From: Chara braunii
Taxonomy: Eukaryota; Streptophyta; Charophyceae; Charales; Characeae
Reading direction: 5' to 3'
Assembly (NCBI GenBank): GCA_003427395.1
Contig: BFEA01000550.1
Coordinates: forward strand, 919,757 to 978,936
Length of the DNA: 59,180 bases
The notes below the pieces were generated by a model. The model had not been told where the DNA came from. It made no database searches and saw only the letters and a program-made list of their open reading frames with translations. Position 1 is the stretch's first letter. Every line of letters starts with the position of its first letter. This document shows, in pieces, positions 30,234 to 40,100 of the stretch. The position numbers and the translations under genes are program-made.

Positions 30234-31373
30234 TGTAACATGGGGCAATGTACAGGAGCCAAGGATCCGCAAAGTGATGAAAAGGACTCGTATGGACAAT
30301 GCAGCGTCAGCCAAGCATCAACAAGCAATGTACATCTAGATACATATGAAAATAGCACAATGTAGATATGACCTGACCTATCAGATACTGACGCGACACC
30401 CGATCATACACCACACGTGAGAGAGGGAGGAGGGACCACATACACGGAAGAAAATTCCCTCCTTGCGCACACACATGGGGGAGATACCACGGATGAGAGA
30501 TGAGGGGAAGGAGGCGATATGAAGATGGAGGCGAGGGAGAAGACCGAGATCACGATAGCGAAGTCCAAAAAGTAGTCCCTTGCCGAGTGTCCAATCAATG
30601 TCTGCCGCAAAATGTCGAATCAGATCCTAGGCATATGCCCAATGTGACCTCTACCAGTAATCTCTCTCTCTTTCTCTGAAGAAGAAGAAGAAGAAGGAGA
30701 GGAAGAAGAAGCTTAGAGGGAGGAGAGCTGGGGGGCGAAGAAGAAGAAGAAGATGTCGTTCTCCTCATGTCTCACCTGCAGATAGCGGCGGCCTGGGACT
30801 GGCTGTCGTCGTCGTCGTCATGTGCAGGTCGCCGGCGTGGAGTCCCAACTATGGCGCCAGATAAGCTTGCCACTGCAGGTATGGCCTCCGCCCCTCTGCC
30901 GACCTAATCTCTACCTCTAACTTCCTTGCACAGCATTGTAGCGTGCAGCGCTGGTCCAGCAGCGTGTCACCCAAGAAGTGAGCTACTCAGACTGTGTGTG
31001 TGCCCAGCCGTAGCCCAGCTATAAGTACCGCTGGGCCTGGCTGGGCGTGCCTCTGGTGCTGGCCTAAAACAGCCCATATGGTCTGGGCCCCTACCGGGCG
31101 TCCAGACCATCCTGCTGATGCAGCAGGGCACCAAAACGTGCCTGGCCTCAAAACGGCCCTGCCCCTGGTGTACCCAGCCCAAGGCATAGCCTTGGGACCT
31201 GCCAGTCCGAAACGGCGTCTGAACAGACAAAAATAGGACAGCAAAATAAATAAATAAATAAATGAATGTCGTCGCTAGTCCGCACCTGCGGCCTGAGGGC
31301 CGCCGTGGGCCTCCAGGGTGCGTGTCTGGTGGGCACGCGGCCTGGGGCCCGTGTGTAGGCTCAGCATGTAACA
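30234..31373 (-). repeat. A1 5' LTR (1,140 bp)
   Basis: TGTAACATGGGG to GCATGTAACA. Aligns with the 3' LTR at 10,668-11,889. It has the same order of GAA run (30,677-30,710), CACCTGCAGATAGCGG block, and GACAAAAATAGGACAGCA motif. Confidence 0.88.
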
Positions 31374-31611
31374 CGGCCTGAGTGGAAGCAGCCATAGCTG
31401 CTTTGAGTTCTCTTTTGCACGTCAGGGCAAGGCCCTAGTAGTCTGCCATAGCCTCAACCTTCGTGAAGAGGAAGGAGGAGGGCGGCCATGGCTATTGTGG
31501 ACCTCATACTGTGCCTGCAGTAGGAGAGGGATACGGACATTGATTCTGGTTCGGCCATTCATCATTATTGTTATTGTTATTAATTGTTTGAATAAAGAGG
31601 GGAGTGACCTA
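31374..31611. repeat. Family E repeat, copy 1 (right part)
   Basis: Continues copy 1 across A1. It matches 32,295-32,520 (CCATAGCTGCTTTG, CTAGTAGTC, GGCGGCCATGGCTAT, CTTGATTCTGGTTC-like). It ends with AATAAAGAGG, possibly a poly(A) signal region. Confidence 0.85.
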
Positions 31612-32520
31612 ACACGGACTGAGACACAGCTGATTTCTGAGTTTTGCCCATGGACTGAATGCCTTGCTGAGTTTCCCACTTGCTACTAAGTTCTCTAAGT
31701 CTGTGTGTGTGCACGCTTGCTGGCCTGCATGTCTGTCTGAGTGCTTGATGGCTTGAGTCTGTGTGTGACCTGCAAGGGCACTTGTTCGCTCGTTGGGCCC
31801 TCGGGGCCGGTACTTGCCTGTGGCTGTGACATTGAGGATTGCAGCGGGGAAACACTCAAATAGCACGTAGGGCGGGTACTCGAGGCCGAGCAGAAGAAGA
31901 CAAAAGTGGCATTTTTAGAGGCCCAGTAGTTGTAAGATAGGTCTAGGCAAGTACAAGTCCAACCAGTCTGAGTCTAGGGCCTGTACGGGCAATATCCGAG
32001 TCTGCAATCATGTTTCCCTCCGGGAAGGAGGTACCGGTTACTTGGAAGGCTGAGCGGCCTGGAAGTCACCGCCCAAGAGGCAAGCAGGCCGCTATATGTC
32101 GGTGTGCAAGTTTGGCGACACACTGGTTGGAGCGCTGGCTGGAGCCGCGCTGCTGGGGAAGGAGCAAGGACACAGAGGAGGAAGAAGGCCAGGGCTAGGG
32201 AGGAGCAACAGAGGTACTTACCTGGCTATGGTGGCAGCCATCTTCACCTTGGTGGACACTGCAGCAGGAAGGCCCTAGCTGGGGGTAGAGGTACACCAAG
32301 GCCTGAGCTAGAGCCACCATAGCTGCTTTGGGTTGTTCTTTGGGCATCTGGGCAAGACCTAGTAGTCCGCCATAGCCTCGGCCTATGAGAGTGAAGAGTG
32401 AGGGAGGCGGCCATGGCTATGGTGGACCTCAAGTGCTACCTGCAGTAGAAGAGGGATTCAGACCTTGATTCTGGTTCAGCCATTCAACATTGTACTATCA
32501 TTTCTTGTGTGAATAAGAGA
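31612..32520. repeat. Family E repeat, copy 2
   Basis: Complete second copy, directly after copy 1, so the two form a tandem pair of about 0.9-1.1 kb units. No coding content. It could be an LTR pair without interior or a tandem duplication. Confidence 0.8.
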
Positions 32521-33207
32521 GGAGGAGATAAGGAGGAGGAGAGCGATTGGCAAAGAAGAAGAGCTTTCTCATTTGTCTATGTTGGTGTACATCATCTTCT
32601 TCTTCTTTCTTTCTCCTTCTTCTTCTCCTAACCTTCTCTCTCCTCTCAAGTTCATTCATTTCTGCTCGCAATTGGACGGCATTGTACTATCTGATGGATG
32701 TGTATCTCAAAATAGGCTAGGATCATAACATTGCTGGTGAGAGTTGACTTTGCTGGCCGAACCCTAACCTAAGTGGTTGAGGGCAACAATTAGGGTTAGG
32801 GTTGGATGTAAGGGCAGTGGGGCAGCGTGGCTAAGGGAAGCTGGCCCCCACCTGGTTAGGTCATGTGGGGTTGACACTGAACCTAACCAGGTTGCTTGAG
32901 AGAGAGATTGGGGTGGCGAGATATTTCGAGGAGACTTCATGCGGCAACTTGAGAGAGGCGACAGTGAGAGGCACTCACACCTGGAATCTGATTCAAGGGA
33001 GACACTTGGCAACTTAAGGGCTGCCCTCAAGTAGGCGAACTTGAGGGACAGCGACCATTCAGCATCTACGGACTGCAAGTTACTACTTTGTTCTTCAGCA
33101 TCGGCGGGGGGCCCGGCGTTGTTCCCTCCTAGGAGATAGGACACTAGTGTAGGGGTAGCGTAAAAGGGGTCAGGAGGATCATATGAGAGGGGGTTGAGTT
33201 CTATTCA
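32521..33207. other. No gene recognised
   Basis: CT/TTC-rich run near 32,590-32,645. The rest is unremarkable. Open frames have no recognisable domain. Confidence 0.45.
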
Positions 33208-33691
33208 TGTTACATGCCCAGTTGGGCGATGTACATATATAACCGAGGATCCGCAATGTGATGAAAAGGACTGAATGGACAATGCAGTGCTTGTGAAATA
33301 CTCAACAAGCAGTGTACATCCTGATACATACAAAAATGGTGCTTTATAGCGCAGTGGAAGACCTTGATACAAGTCCTGACCTGACAGGGACTGACCTCGC
33401 TCACATAGTACAAGACAGCGCAGCAGAATGCTAGAATACCAATGACGAGCCCAATCAATGTTGCAATGCAGACTAAACATACATCATCTTCATCACAAGG
33501 TGAAGGAGGCCTGGCGCTACACACAGGAAGAATGCGCCAGGTCCAGATCATGCACAGACGAAGAGGGGAACAGACGAAGGAGAGGAGGGGGGAGATGGGA
33601 AAATCGTCAACACCAAGTCTTCGTTTCAAGTCCCAAATAATCCCTCGTCAAAATGTCTGAAGCCTAACGTCGAGTCTGGATCCAAATGTCA

Positions 33692-33735
<44 letters not shown>
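33208..33735 (-). repeat. Diverged A-type LTR fragment and (CT)n
   Basis: Begins TGTTACATGCCCAGTTGGGC and follows the A LTR sequence (GGATCCGCAATGTGATGAAA, AACAAGCA.TGTACATCC, CATACAAAAATGG) to about 33,690, then a CT run at 33,696-33,735. There is no coding element next to it. It is a fragment or a related LTR family. Confidence 0.8.
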
Positions 33736-33738
<3 letters not shown>

Positions 33739-34560
33739 CCAGGTACTAACCTGTGAAGTTGGCGTTGTGCTGCAGTTACCTCGAAGACGAAGCTGGAGCT
33801 ATGGAGCTGCAGGTAAGTCTCCCTGCCCTCCGCCCAATCTCTCTCTCTCCAGTAATGCTCTAGCTCCTACTAGCGCCCAGCGCTGAAGACTATTGATAGC
33901 ACTCCCACTACTCCTGCAGCGCTCCTCCAGAGTGCTGCTGCCAAATCCTGAAGACTACCTCCTGCCTCCTGAACTGCACGTGAAGTGCCTGGGAAGTACC
34001 TAGGAACTACCTGCAGCCTGCAGGGCGGGCCAGTCCTATATAAAGCTGGCCCATCCAGGAGGCTGCTCTTGCCAATGTCGAAACGTGCCAGACCCTGGCG
34101 TTGAAGCTCAACCAGGGGTTGTCTTGAAAACAGGCCCAGAATGGCCTGTGCTAAAACCCTGGTTTGGTACCTGAGTTTCAGGGCAGGTCGAACTCATGAG
34201 GGCCTGAAAATGGCCCTCAGTTTCAAGCTGAAAAGACTGGGCCGGAAAGGCCCTGATTTAGGCTGAAACGACACAGGGCCTGTAGGCCCTTGTTTTCAGG
34301 CTTTCAGGCTGAAACGACACGGGGCCTGTAGGCCCTTGTTTTCAAGCTTTCGGCCTGAAAACGTCACGGGCCTGAAAATGGCCCGTGCAGCCTGTTGCAG
34401 GCGAGCTCAGGCCACTCAGGTAAGTGTCGTGCACCTACAGGTTACCGATGTATGTGTGCATGGTATTGATTGTCCTGCTGGGGTTATTCTGGGTTTCTTT
34501 CCTACTCCTCTGTGGTCTTGATTGTGTGATTGAATGTGTGTGAACTACTTACTCACCTAA
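33736..34560 (+). other. LTR-like non-coding region with TATA box
   Basis: TATATAAA at 34,037-34,044 is followed by GGCCTG/CAGGCC-rich DNA. A two-copy tandem repeat of about 55 bases lies at 34,262-34,355 (CTGAAACGACAC, GGGCCTGTAGGCCCTTGTTT). Possibly the promoter LTR of the G1 gag element that follows on the same strand. The boundaries are not defined. Confidence 0.45.
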
Positions 34561-35216
34561 TGGATGGAGAAGTGAAGTATCTTGATTTGAATGTCGAGTC
34601 CTTCTCAAGTGCTTTGTATTTCCATCTCTGAACGGCTGTAGTCTGTAGGTTCTGCCGGAAGTTGAAATTCGTTTTCAGTACGGTAGAGACAGAAACTTGG
34701 TCCATGTGGGACTCCTCTTGGTTGGGACTCGGTCACGACCTACATGGGACCCTTGGGGACCCGGTGGGACAGGGCCCAAACAAGAAGGGCCCCTTGGACC
34801 CGAATCTGTTAGACATTAGTCCATTATCTTCCTGACTAGGATCCGGAGTTGATTCTTCTTGGTTAGGACACCCGCTGCCGAGGGGATCTCAGCTGAGACG
34901 TTTGCCATGCTTTGGGTTGCACCGTTCGTGGCTTGACTTGCACCCTATACACCACTCAATTCTCCATTGTTGCATATAGTCATTCGTTGTCTGATTTGCT
35001 GTACGGTCACGGAGCTGGTCAGACTGGACTCGAGAGGACCTCGTATGCAGTCTAATCAGACTGAGTCGTGGGATTAGACCTCTCATGTGAATTTGTTTTT
35101 GACTTTTTGTTGTGTGCTGCTCTCTAGTCCAAATGTAACGCCGCTCCGACTAGGGGGTTATACCTTCTCTTCTTTGAGTTTTTTTCAGTTTGTTTCTTGC
35201 CCTGAGTTCGTATTTG

Positions 35217-36190
35217 ATGCCCGTAGAGACTCGTAGACAAAAGGAAGAGAGGAGAAAAGAGAGAGTGAAAGCGCCCATCTTGAGGGACTTGCGGAAATGG
35301 GTGATGCAAAGGTTTCTGTGGCCTTAAAGGCCCAACTGGATGCAACCGTAGAGGAGGATAAACCATTGTTCCAAACCCTCTATGAAAAGACAATGGCAAG
35401 GGAAGAGAAAGTCGAGGAGGAAAAACGTAAAAACGTTGTTGCAGACCATGATGCTGTCCTCAAAACAGTCCCCTCTTTGCATGACACTGGGGTCAAGAAG
35501 GAGCTAGTCGCATATGTACGTGCTCTCATAGACTGTCACCTACTCGGTGACGTCCCTGTTCAGATCACAAAACTTTATGCTGAGATAAGTGAACTGCGGG
35601 CAGAGATGGCAGAAATGGCCAAGGAGCATGCAGCAGATGGCAAATCTGCACAAGGACCGGATTCCTGATCCACTTCCTCTACCTTCTGGCTCCAATGCTG
35701 CTAACCTGTCTGTCCTCGCTCCTCTCCATACCTCTACTCCTTCTCAAAGTGTGGTTCCATCGGTACCTGCAGTAGGTGCAAACCCCGCTGCTGCTACAAG
35801 TGACGGCGCAGGGAATTCTGCAACTACTGCAGCCTCGAGTTTGGATACAACAATTGCTGGTACCAGCCATAACAGTCCCTATGTGGACAGGAAGGCGGTC
35901 CCAGTACCATCTAAGTACGACGGTAAGGAAGACATTGAGTCCTGGATCAGCTCCATGAGAGAAAGCTTCGAGGTGCTGGGAACTCAAACAGTGAGCCAGT
36001 CCTGAATCATGGGGACCAACGTCGAGCCCGCCATGCGAGGCTTCTTAGAAGTCCAAGCTACGCAGGCCGGGTACACCAAGATCAATCAGACACAGTGGCT
36101 CAAAGCCACACCCATAACCACATTTGAGGAGATCCTAATCAAACAGTTTGGATCCACATGTTGCTGCAAGAACAAGAAAGAGACTTGATG
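35217..36190 (+). pseudogene. gag: G1 gag of a Ty3/gypsy element
   Basis: Starts MPVETRRQKEERRKERVK at 35,217. A frameshift near 35,295 moves to MGDAKVSVALKAQLD. A coiled-coil follows (EEKVEEEKRKNVVADHDAVL, ITKLYAEISELRAEMAEMAK). A second shift near 35,640 leads to a Ser/Thr/Pro-rich linker, then the capsid start (VPSKYDGKEDIESWISSMRE), a stop at 36,003-36,005, and more capsid-like sequence (TQWLKATPITTFEEILIKQF). The KYDG...W pattern is typical of retrotransposon gag. No pol follows. The leader at 34,880-35,216 matches the minus strand of 56,730-56,990 (element G2). Confidence 0.75.
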
Positions 36191-36311
36191 ATCTCAAGCA
36201 CAGCAAGTGGACGGGCACCATGCATAAGTTGCAGAGAGTTGCAGAGATTTGCAGAGATATGACAACAAAGTTGCAGCGAAGTGACAACCAACGAAGATGA
36301 GGGCGATTACT

Positions 36312-36372
36312 GTGAAGCTTAGCTCAGTTGGTACAACCATGAACTGTTGAAATGCAAACCGGTGTTCAGATA
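36312..36372 (+). ncRNA. Decayed tRNA-like (A and B box) sequence
   Basis: TTAGCTCAGTTGGTAC matches the tRNA A box. About 40 bases on, GTTCAGATAAC resembles a B box. D-stem and acceptor pairing are lost. It could be the head of a tRNA-derived SINE. It is not a functional tRNA. Confidence 0.35.
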
Positions 36373-36692
36373 ACAACACTTGAACGAACCTAGCCTCCGA
36401 AGAGTGCCAAATTCATTCATAGCTCATGTGAACGCAAGGGCAGGAAGAGACGCGCGAATGGCAGATGGAGGGCCACACTAACCGAGGGAGGTTAACCAGC
36501 GTGAACGGGGAGTACATCGATGCAAGTGGGCGTATCATCTTTCCGAGTCGGATTATCTGCGTGAGAGGAGAGCTCGCCTGTGCGAATGATTCGGGTCATC
36601 AACTAAGAGCTGTCTGATCGGCATCGCGATTGCAAGCGAAGGGGTCTTCATAGCGAGGGAAGTCACCAGCACGAGCGGGCGGAGCTACGCAA

Positions 36693-36865
36693 GTGGAGCA
36701 GCCATCAACGCGAGCAGGCGGGGCTGCGCAAGCGGAGCAGCCATCAACGCAAGCGGGCGAAGCTTCGCAAGCGGAGCAGCCATCAACACGAGCGGGCGGG
36801 GCTGCGCGAGCGGAGCAGTCACCAGCGCGAGCAAGCGGAGCAACGCGAAGCTGCGCGAGCGAGAG
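36693..36865 (+). repeat. 39-bp minisatellite
   Basis: About four copies of a 39-bp unit starting GAGCAGCCATCAACGCGAGC. Because 39 is divisible by three, one frame encodes a 13-residue repeat beginning EQPSTRAGGAA. No gene context, so probably not translated. Confidence 0.9.
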
Positions 36866-36945
36866 TAGAAGTTGCGTGCAGGCCTAACTAACCGCGTAAA
36901 CAACAGCAGCATAGCTGCTTGCGTTGACGGTCGCTCCGCTTGCTG

Positions 36946-37203
36946 CTTGAACTCTCAACTCCCTACGCTATCATCACAATAGGAGTACATTTTCGAGCAC
37001 GGTTCGCAAGCAGTAGGTGCTACACTTGAATTCTCGACTCCCTACGCTACCATCACAACAGGAGTACATTTTCGAGACGGTTGCTTGAACTCTCGACTCC
37101 CTACGCTACCCCAATACACACACTCATGGCCCACACACATACACAAACATACATATATACAGACACTCATCACAACAGGAGTACATTTTTGAGCGGGGTT
37201 CGC
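36946..37203 (+). repeat. Tandem ~70-bp repeat
   Basis: Three copies start at 36,946, 37,025 and 37,084 (CTTGAACTCTCGACTCCCTA, then ACAGGAGTACATTTTCGAG). A partial copy is at 37,166-37,203. Confidence 0.9.
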
Positions 37204-37712
37204 GCGGATATGTGATCGCAAAGCTGCTGTTGGAGATTGGGCTCTGCATCGTGAAGATTGCAGATGCCGAGGATTGGGTTGTTCATTGCGTGGGGTCTTA
37301 ACAACAACCGGGTCGCCATGAATGAAGGTTTCCTAGAACATAGCAGACCAGCTTTCCTCTTATAGCTGGCGTGAGAATCGTGGCGTTTGAAACGTGACTT
37401 GTCGGAAGGCGAGGTTCTCGTGTGTGTGTGCCCGAACGTGCGAGTTATGGTGGTCAACTCCCAGGGCGCAGTGCGAACCAACTGTTTTGGTTCCGAAAGA
37501 CGATTGTTCTTCTCTTAGTGATGCGGAAAGAGAAAAGGATAGACATGTTTTGTGAGTCCATCACGGGCGGGGAGCGTTGGACTCGCTCTTCCATGTGACT
37601 CGGTGGGAGAAAGGTTTCGGAAGTCATCATAGATCCGCTTCGGAAAGCAGAGAGGTAGGCGAAGGAGCTGCGCGGGAAAGGAAGAACTGCCTCGCGTGGG
37701 GTGGGGTGGGGT

Positions 37713-37753
<41 letters not shown>
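37713..37753. repeat. Poly-G tract, 41 bases
   Basis: Uninterrupted G run preceded by GGGGTGGGGTGGGGT. Length may be affected by assembly. Confidence 0.95.

Positions 37754-37792
<39 letters not shown>
37754..37792. repeat. (AG)n microsatellite
   Basis: Directly follows the G run. Confidence 0.95.
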
Positions 37793-37797
<5 letters not shown>

Positions 37798-37867
37798 CGA
37801 AAGAAGAGCGTGTGATCACAACTGAGTTGCGTCTGCCCTGCAATCGAGATCTGCGACCTGGGCGCAC

Positions 37868-37971
37868 TCAATAATTCCTTGCATCATAGGAGTGGCTGCA
37901 TCTTGAAATCCGTATTGCCAAGGCTCTTCAGCGTCCATATAAGCAATCTGAAATAACCATTCGTTTTTCAT
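37868..37971 (-). pseudogene. cox2: Mitochondrial cox2 exon 1 fragment in nuclear DNA (NUMT)
   Basis: The minus strand from ATG at 37,969-37,971 encodes [20 protein letters not shown] and then [14 protein letters not shown]. The block [18 protein letters not shown] is the highly conserved N-terminus of plant-type cytochrome c oxidase subunit 2, before its first membrane helix. Homology stops inside the next codon, and the following bases are GTGCG, the canonical 5' end of a group II intron. The fragment therefore looks like mitochondrial exon 1 with the beginning of its intron. The rest of cox2 (membrane helices, CuA site) is absent. The neighbours are nuclear repeats and 28S pieces, so this is best read as a mitochondrial fragment transferred to the nucleus. 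Confidence 0.85.
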
Positions 37972-38315
37972 TTTGTATTGTATGTTCTCGTTTTGTTGAT
38001 GGGCCCGTAAGAGGTCGCGCGCTGCTTCACAAGTAGAGTAGAGAGGCAAGCATGTTCGTCTTTTGCCATCTTCACGTCTTCTGCCATCGGAAAGGCCGAT
38101 CATCTGGCCGAAGCGCAAATGCAAGCGGGAGTGGAATTTGGAGGGTTAAAAGGAGAAGTAATGGGCGCACGACTGACTGACTACATGCAGTGTACTGGGT
38201 GTATGGGCAGACAGGGTAATCAGATAAAAGAAAAAAAAAGAGAGAGAACTCGACGCGATTGCCGCAGAAACCGCGAGTGCGAGTGTAAGTTGAATGGGGG
38301 CTTTGATGCTTCCTG

Positions 38316-38690
38316 AATTGTAGTCTTGAGAGGCAACCTCGACAGCGGACCGTGTGCAGGTTCCTTGGAAGGGGACGCTGAAGAGGGTGACAGTCGTCTA
38401 CAGCCGGACCTTGCCGCGTGGCGAGGTGTTATCCAAGAGTCGGGTCGCTTGGGAATGCAGCCCCAAACGGGTGGTAAGTCCCATCCAAGGCTAAATATGT
38501 GCGAGGGACCGATAGCGAAGAAGTACAGTGAGGGAAGGATGAAAGGAACTTTGGAAGCGAGTTATAGTTGATCTGAAGTTGGGCGGAGCACCCGCCCGAT
38601 TTAAGCATATAACTAAGCGGAGGAAAACGAACCAACGCGAATTCTCTTGGTAGCGGCGAGCGAGCCTAGAATAACCCAGATTGAAAATCT
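38316..38690 (+). pseudogene. 28S rRNA 5' fragment in permuted order
   Basis: First part (38,316-38,568): GAATTGTAGTCTTGAGAGG, GGGAATGCAGCCCCAAACGG, CCAAGGCTAAATA and ACCGATAGCGAAGAAGTAC, corresponding to roughly positions 100-390 of 28S. Second part (38,569-38,690): ATTTAAGCATATAACTAAGC, GGAGGAAAACGAACCAACGC, GTAGCGGCGAGCGAGC and GATTGAAAATC, corresponding to the very 5' end of 28S. Both are on the + strand, but the 5' end follows the later part. Substitutions are moderate. It is a pseudogene. Confidence 0.92.
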
Positions 38691-39808
38691 AGGGCCAGCA
38701 GGGACACAAACTGGGACAACCTTCGACCGGCTTAAACACAGCCAGCAGGGGCAAACCGAATATCGCTACATCAAAGCACAGACGTGGCAACGGCTCGGCA
38801 GACGTAACAAGGACTTAACAGACTCGGCAAGGACACAGCGGATCAAGTCATCTGGAGACTCAGCAGCAGACTCAGAAAAGCAACAGAGTCGGAAAGCTGC
38901 AGACTCAAAAAGGTTCCTGACTTAGTGAATCTGCAGTCACAATAAATTACGGACTCAGCAAGCGGACTCCGAACAGCGGCAGATATCTGATACAGAACAC
39001 TGCAGCAGCAGCTGAACTCTGATACAGAGCATCGCAGCGGCAGTGGATCTCAAACATAGAAGACGGAGGCGACGGACAGACAAGGCTGAAGAAATTGTTT
39101 TACCTCAGCAAATTCTGATTCTTTTTGGGTCTTACTAACTGGAAAGGTCGACTCGGACCATCCCTTTGGCTGAAGTTGTTGGTGGGCACCATTCTGCCTC
39201 CGAGAATTCGAGTGCCACACCGTGGTTCCAACAGGTCAAGTACAGGCGACACCGAGCGAAGTGGTGGGCCCGTGCAAGTTTGTGCACTGGGAAAGTTGCA
39301 ACACAAACCAAAACTGTAGATACAACATTTCCAGTACATGTTGGCCAGACTCTTATGTCATTGAACTGATCATTCTCGATCAGGTGTTTGACACTTGCGG
39401 TTTGGTTCCACAACTTCGTTGATTATTGTGCGTCTGGGTGCTTGTAGTCGGATACTGACGTGCTTGTTTGCAGGTTGTGGAGCCGGGAAATAGCTCTCCC
39501 GTGGGTGACAGACACGGGAAGGAATCAGGGCTATTTCCACGTGCTGGCAGATCCTTTCTACCGTTAGATAACGATTACTTGGGCCTGTCGCAGCTCTACC
39601 ACCTCAGTTGTCAAGTCATGGCACTAGCAGGTCACATCGATCAACTCATCTCGAATTTTCTGCATTTCTGCATTTCTGCATTTGAGCGACATGACTGGTG
39701 TGATCCTTAACTGCACAGACTCGGACAACCGCTGCAAACAAGGACTGTATCTTGTCCACGCACTGTTCTTTACTCAGTGCGGCGACGGTCTCTAATACCG
39801 ACAGCTGT
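38691..39808. other. No gene recognised
   Basis: From 38,690 to 39,060 there are many imperfect ACTCAGCA/CAGCAG words, a degenerate short repeat. One open frame on the + strand at 39,222-39,422 is Cys-rich (CKFVHWESCNTNQNC), but no family is recognised and no start or splice context supports it. Confidence 0.4.
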
Positions 39809-40100
39809 TCATCCAGCTGGGTGTTCTGCCTCTCCTCCTCTGCTTTCGTAAAGGGTCCGACAATGCAGTTTTTCTGCTGGGGCTGCTGCGTTCAGCAAGG
39901 CTTGCCACTGTGCGGAATTGATTCGTAGCTGGGCCATATTTGGTCCGTTACCATCGACAGGTGGGTTAGAGAGACGCCAACCAGCAAAAGAATCAATAAG
40001 ACTCTCAAGGTGTACACTCTCCCTCTCGCTTGGACAAACGCTCCTCTTCCCAGTTTGTGTCCACTCAAGTAGGCCACTTTCCCTTTCAGCCTTCTCTCTC
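39809..40100 (-). pseudogene. G2 gag fragment, separated from its start by A2
   Basis: Minus-strand open frame with KAERESGLLEWTQTGK, LESLIDSFAGWRLSNPPVDG and INSAQWQALLNAAAPAEKL. The matching N-terminus (MPVETRRQKEERER) and leader lie at 56,729 and beyond, on the far side of A2. The N-terminus equals that of G1 gag. The frame across the junction is uncertain. Confidence 0.55.

Larger units (their letters stand above)
10668..31373 (-). mobile_element. Nested Ty3/gypsy retrotransposon A1
   Basis: On the minus strand the element reads 5' LTR (31,373-30,234), primer site (30,233-30,219), AT-rich leader, protease, RT, RNase H, integrase with chromodomain-like end, polypurine tract, 3' LTR (11,889-10,668). 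Two insertions split it: D1 (23,149-30,084) in the leader and B1 (13,555-20,464) between the RNase H segments. LTRs begin TGTTACATG and end CATGTTACA on the minus strand. The flanks are CGGGC (10,663-10,667) and CGGCC (31,374-31,378), a 5-bp target duplication with one mismatch. The host repeat E reads continuously across the two flanks. Gag is missing compared with A2. Pol is broken by frameshifts. Confidence 0.88.

Noticed and set aside
32789-32806. Telomere-like TTAGGG words
   Set aside because: Only two units with flanking mismatches, and plant-type telomeres use TTTAGGG. Too short to mean an interstitial telomere.
37454-37871. Pro-rich and Gly-rich open frames around 37.7 kb
   Set aside because: They are translations of the poly-G and (AG)n runs. 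Only the cox2 part at 37,868-37,971 has real homology.
39222-39422. Cys-rich + strand open frame
   Set aside because: No splice or start context and no family recognised. Noted only in the region description.
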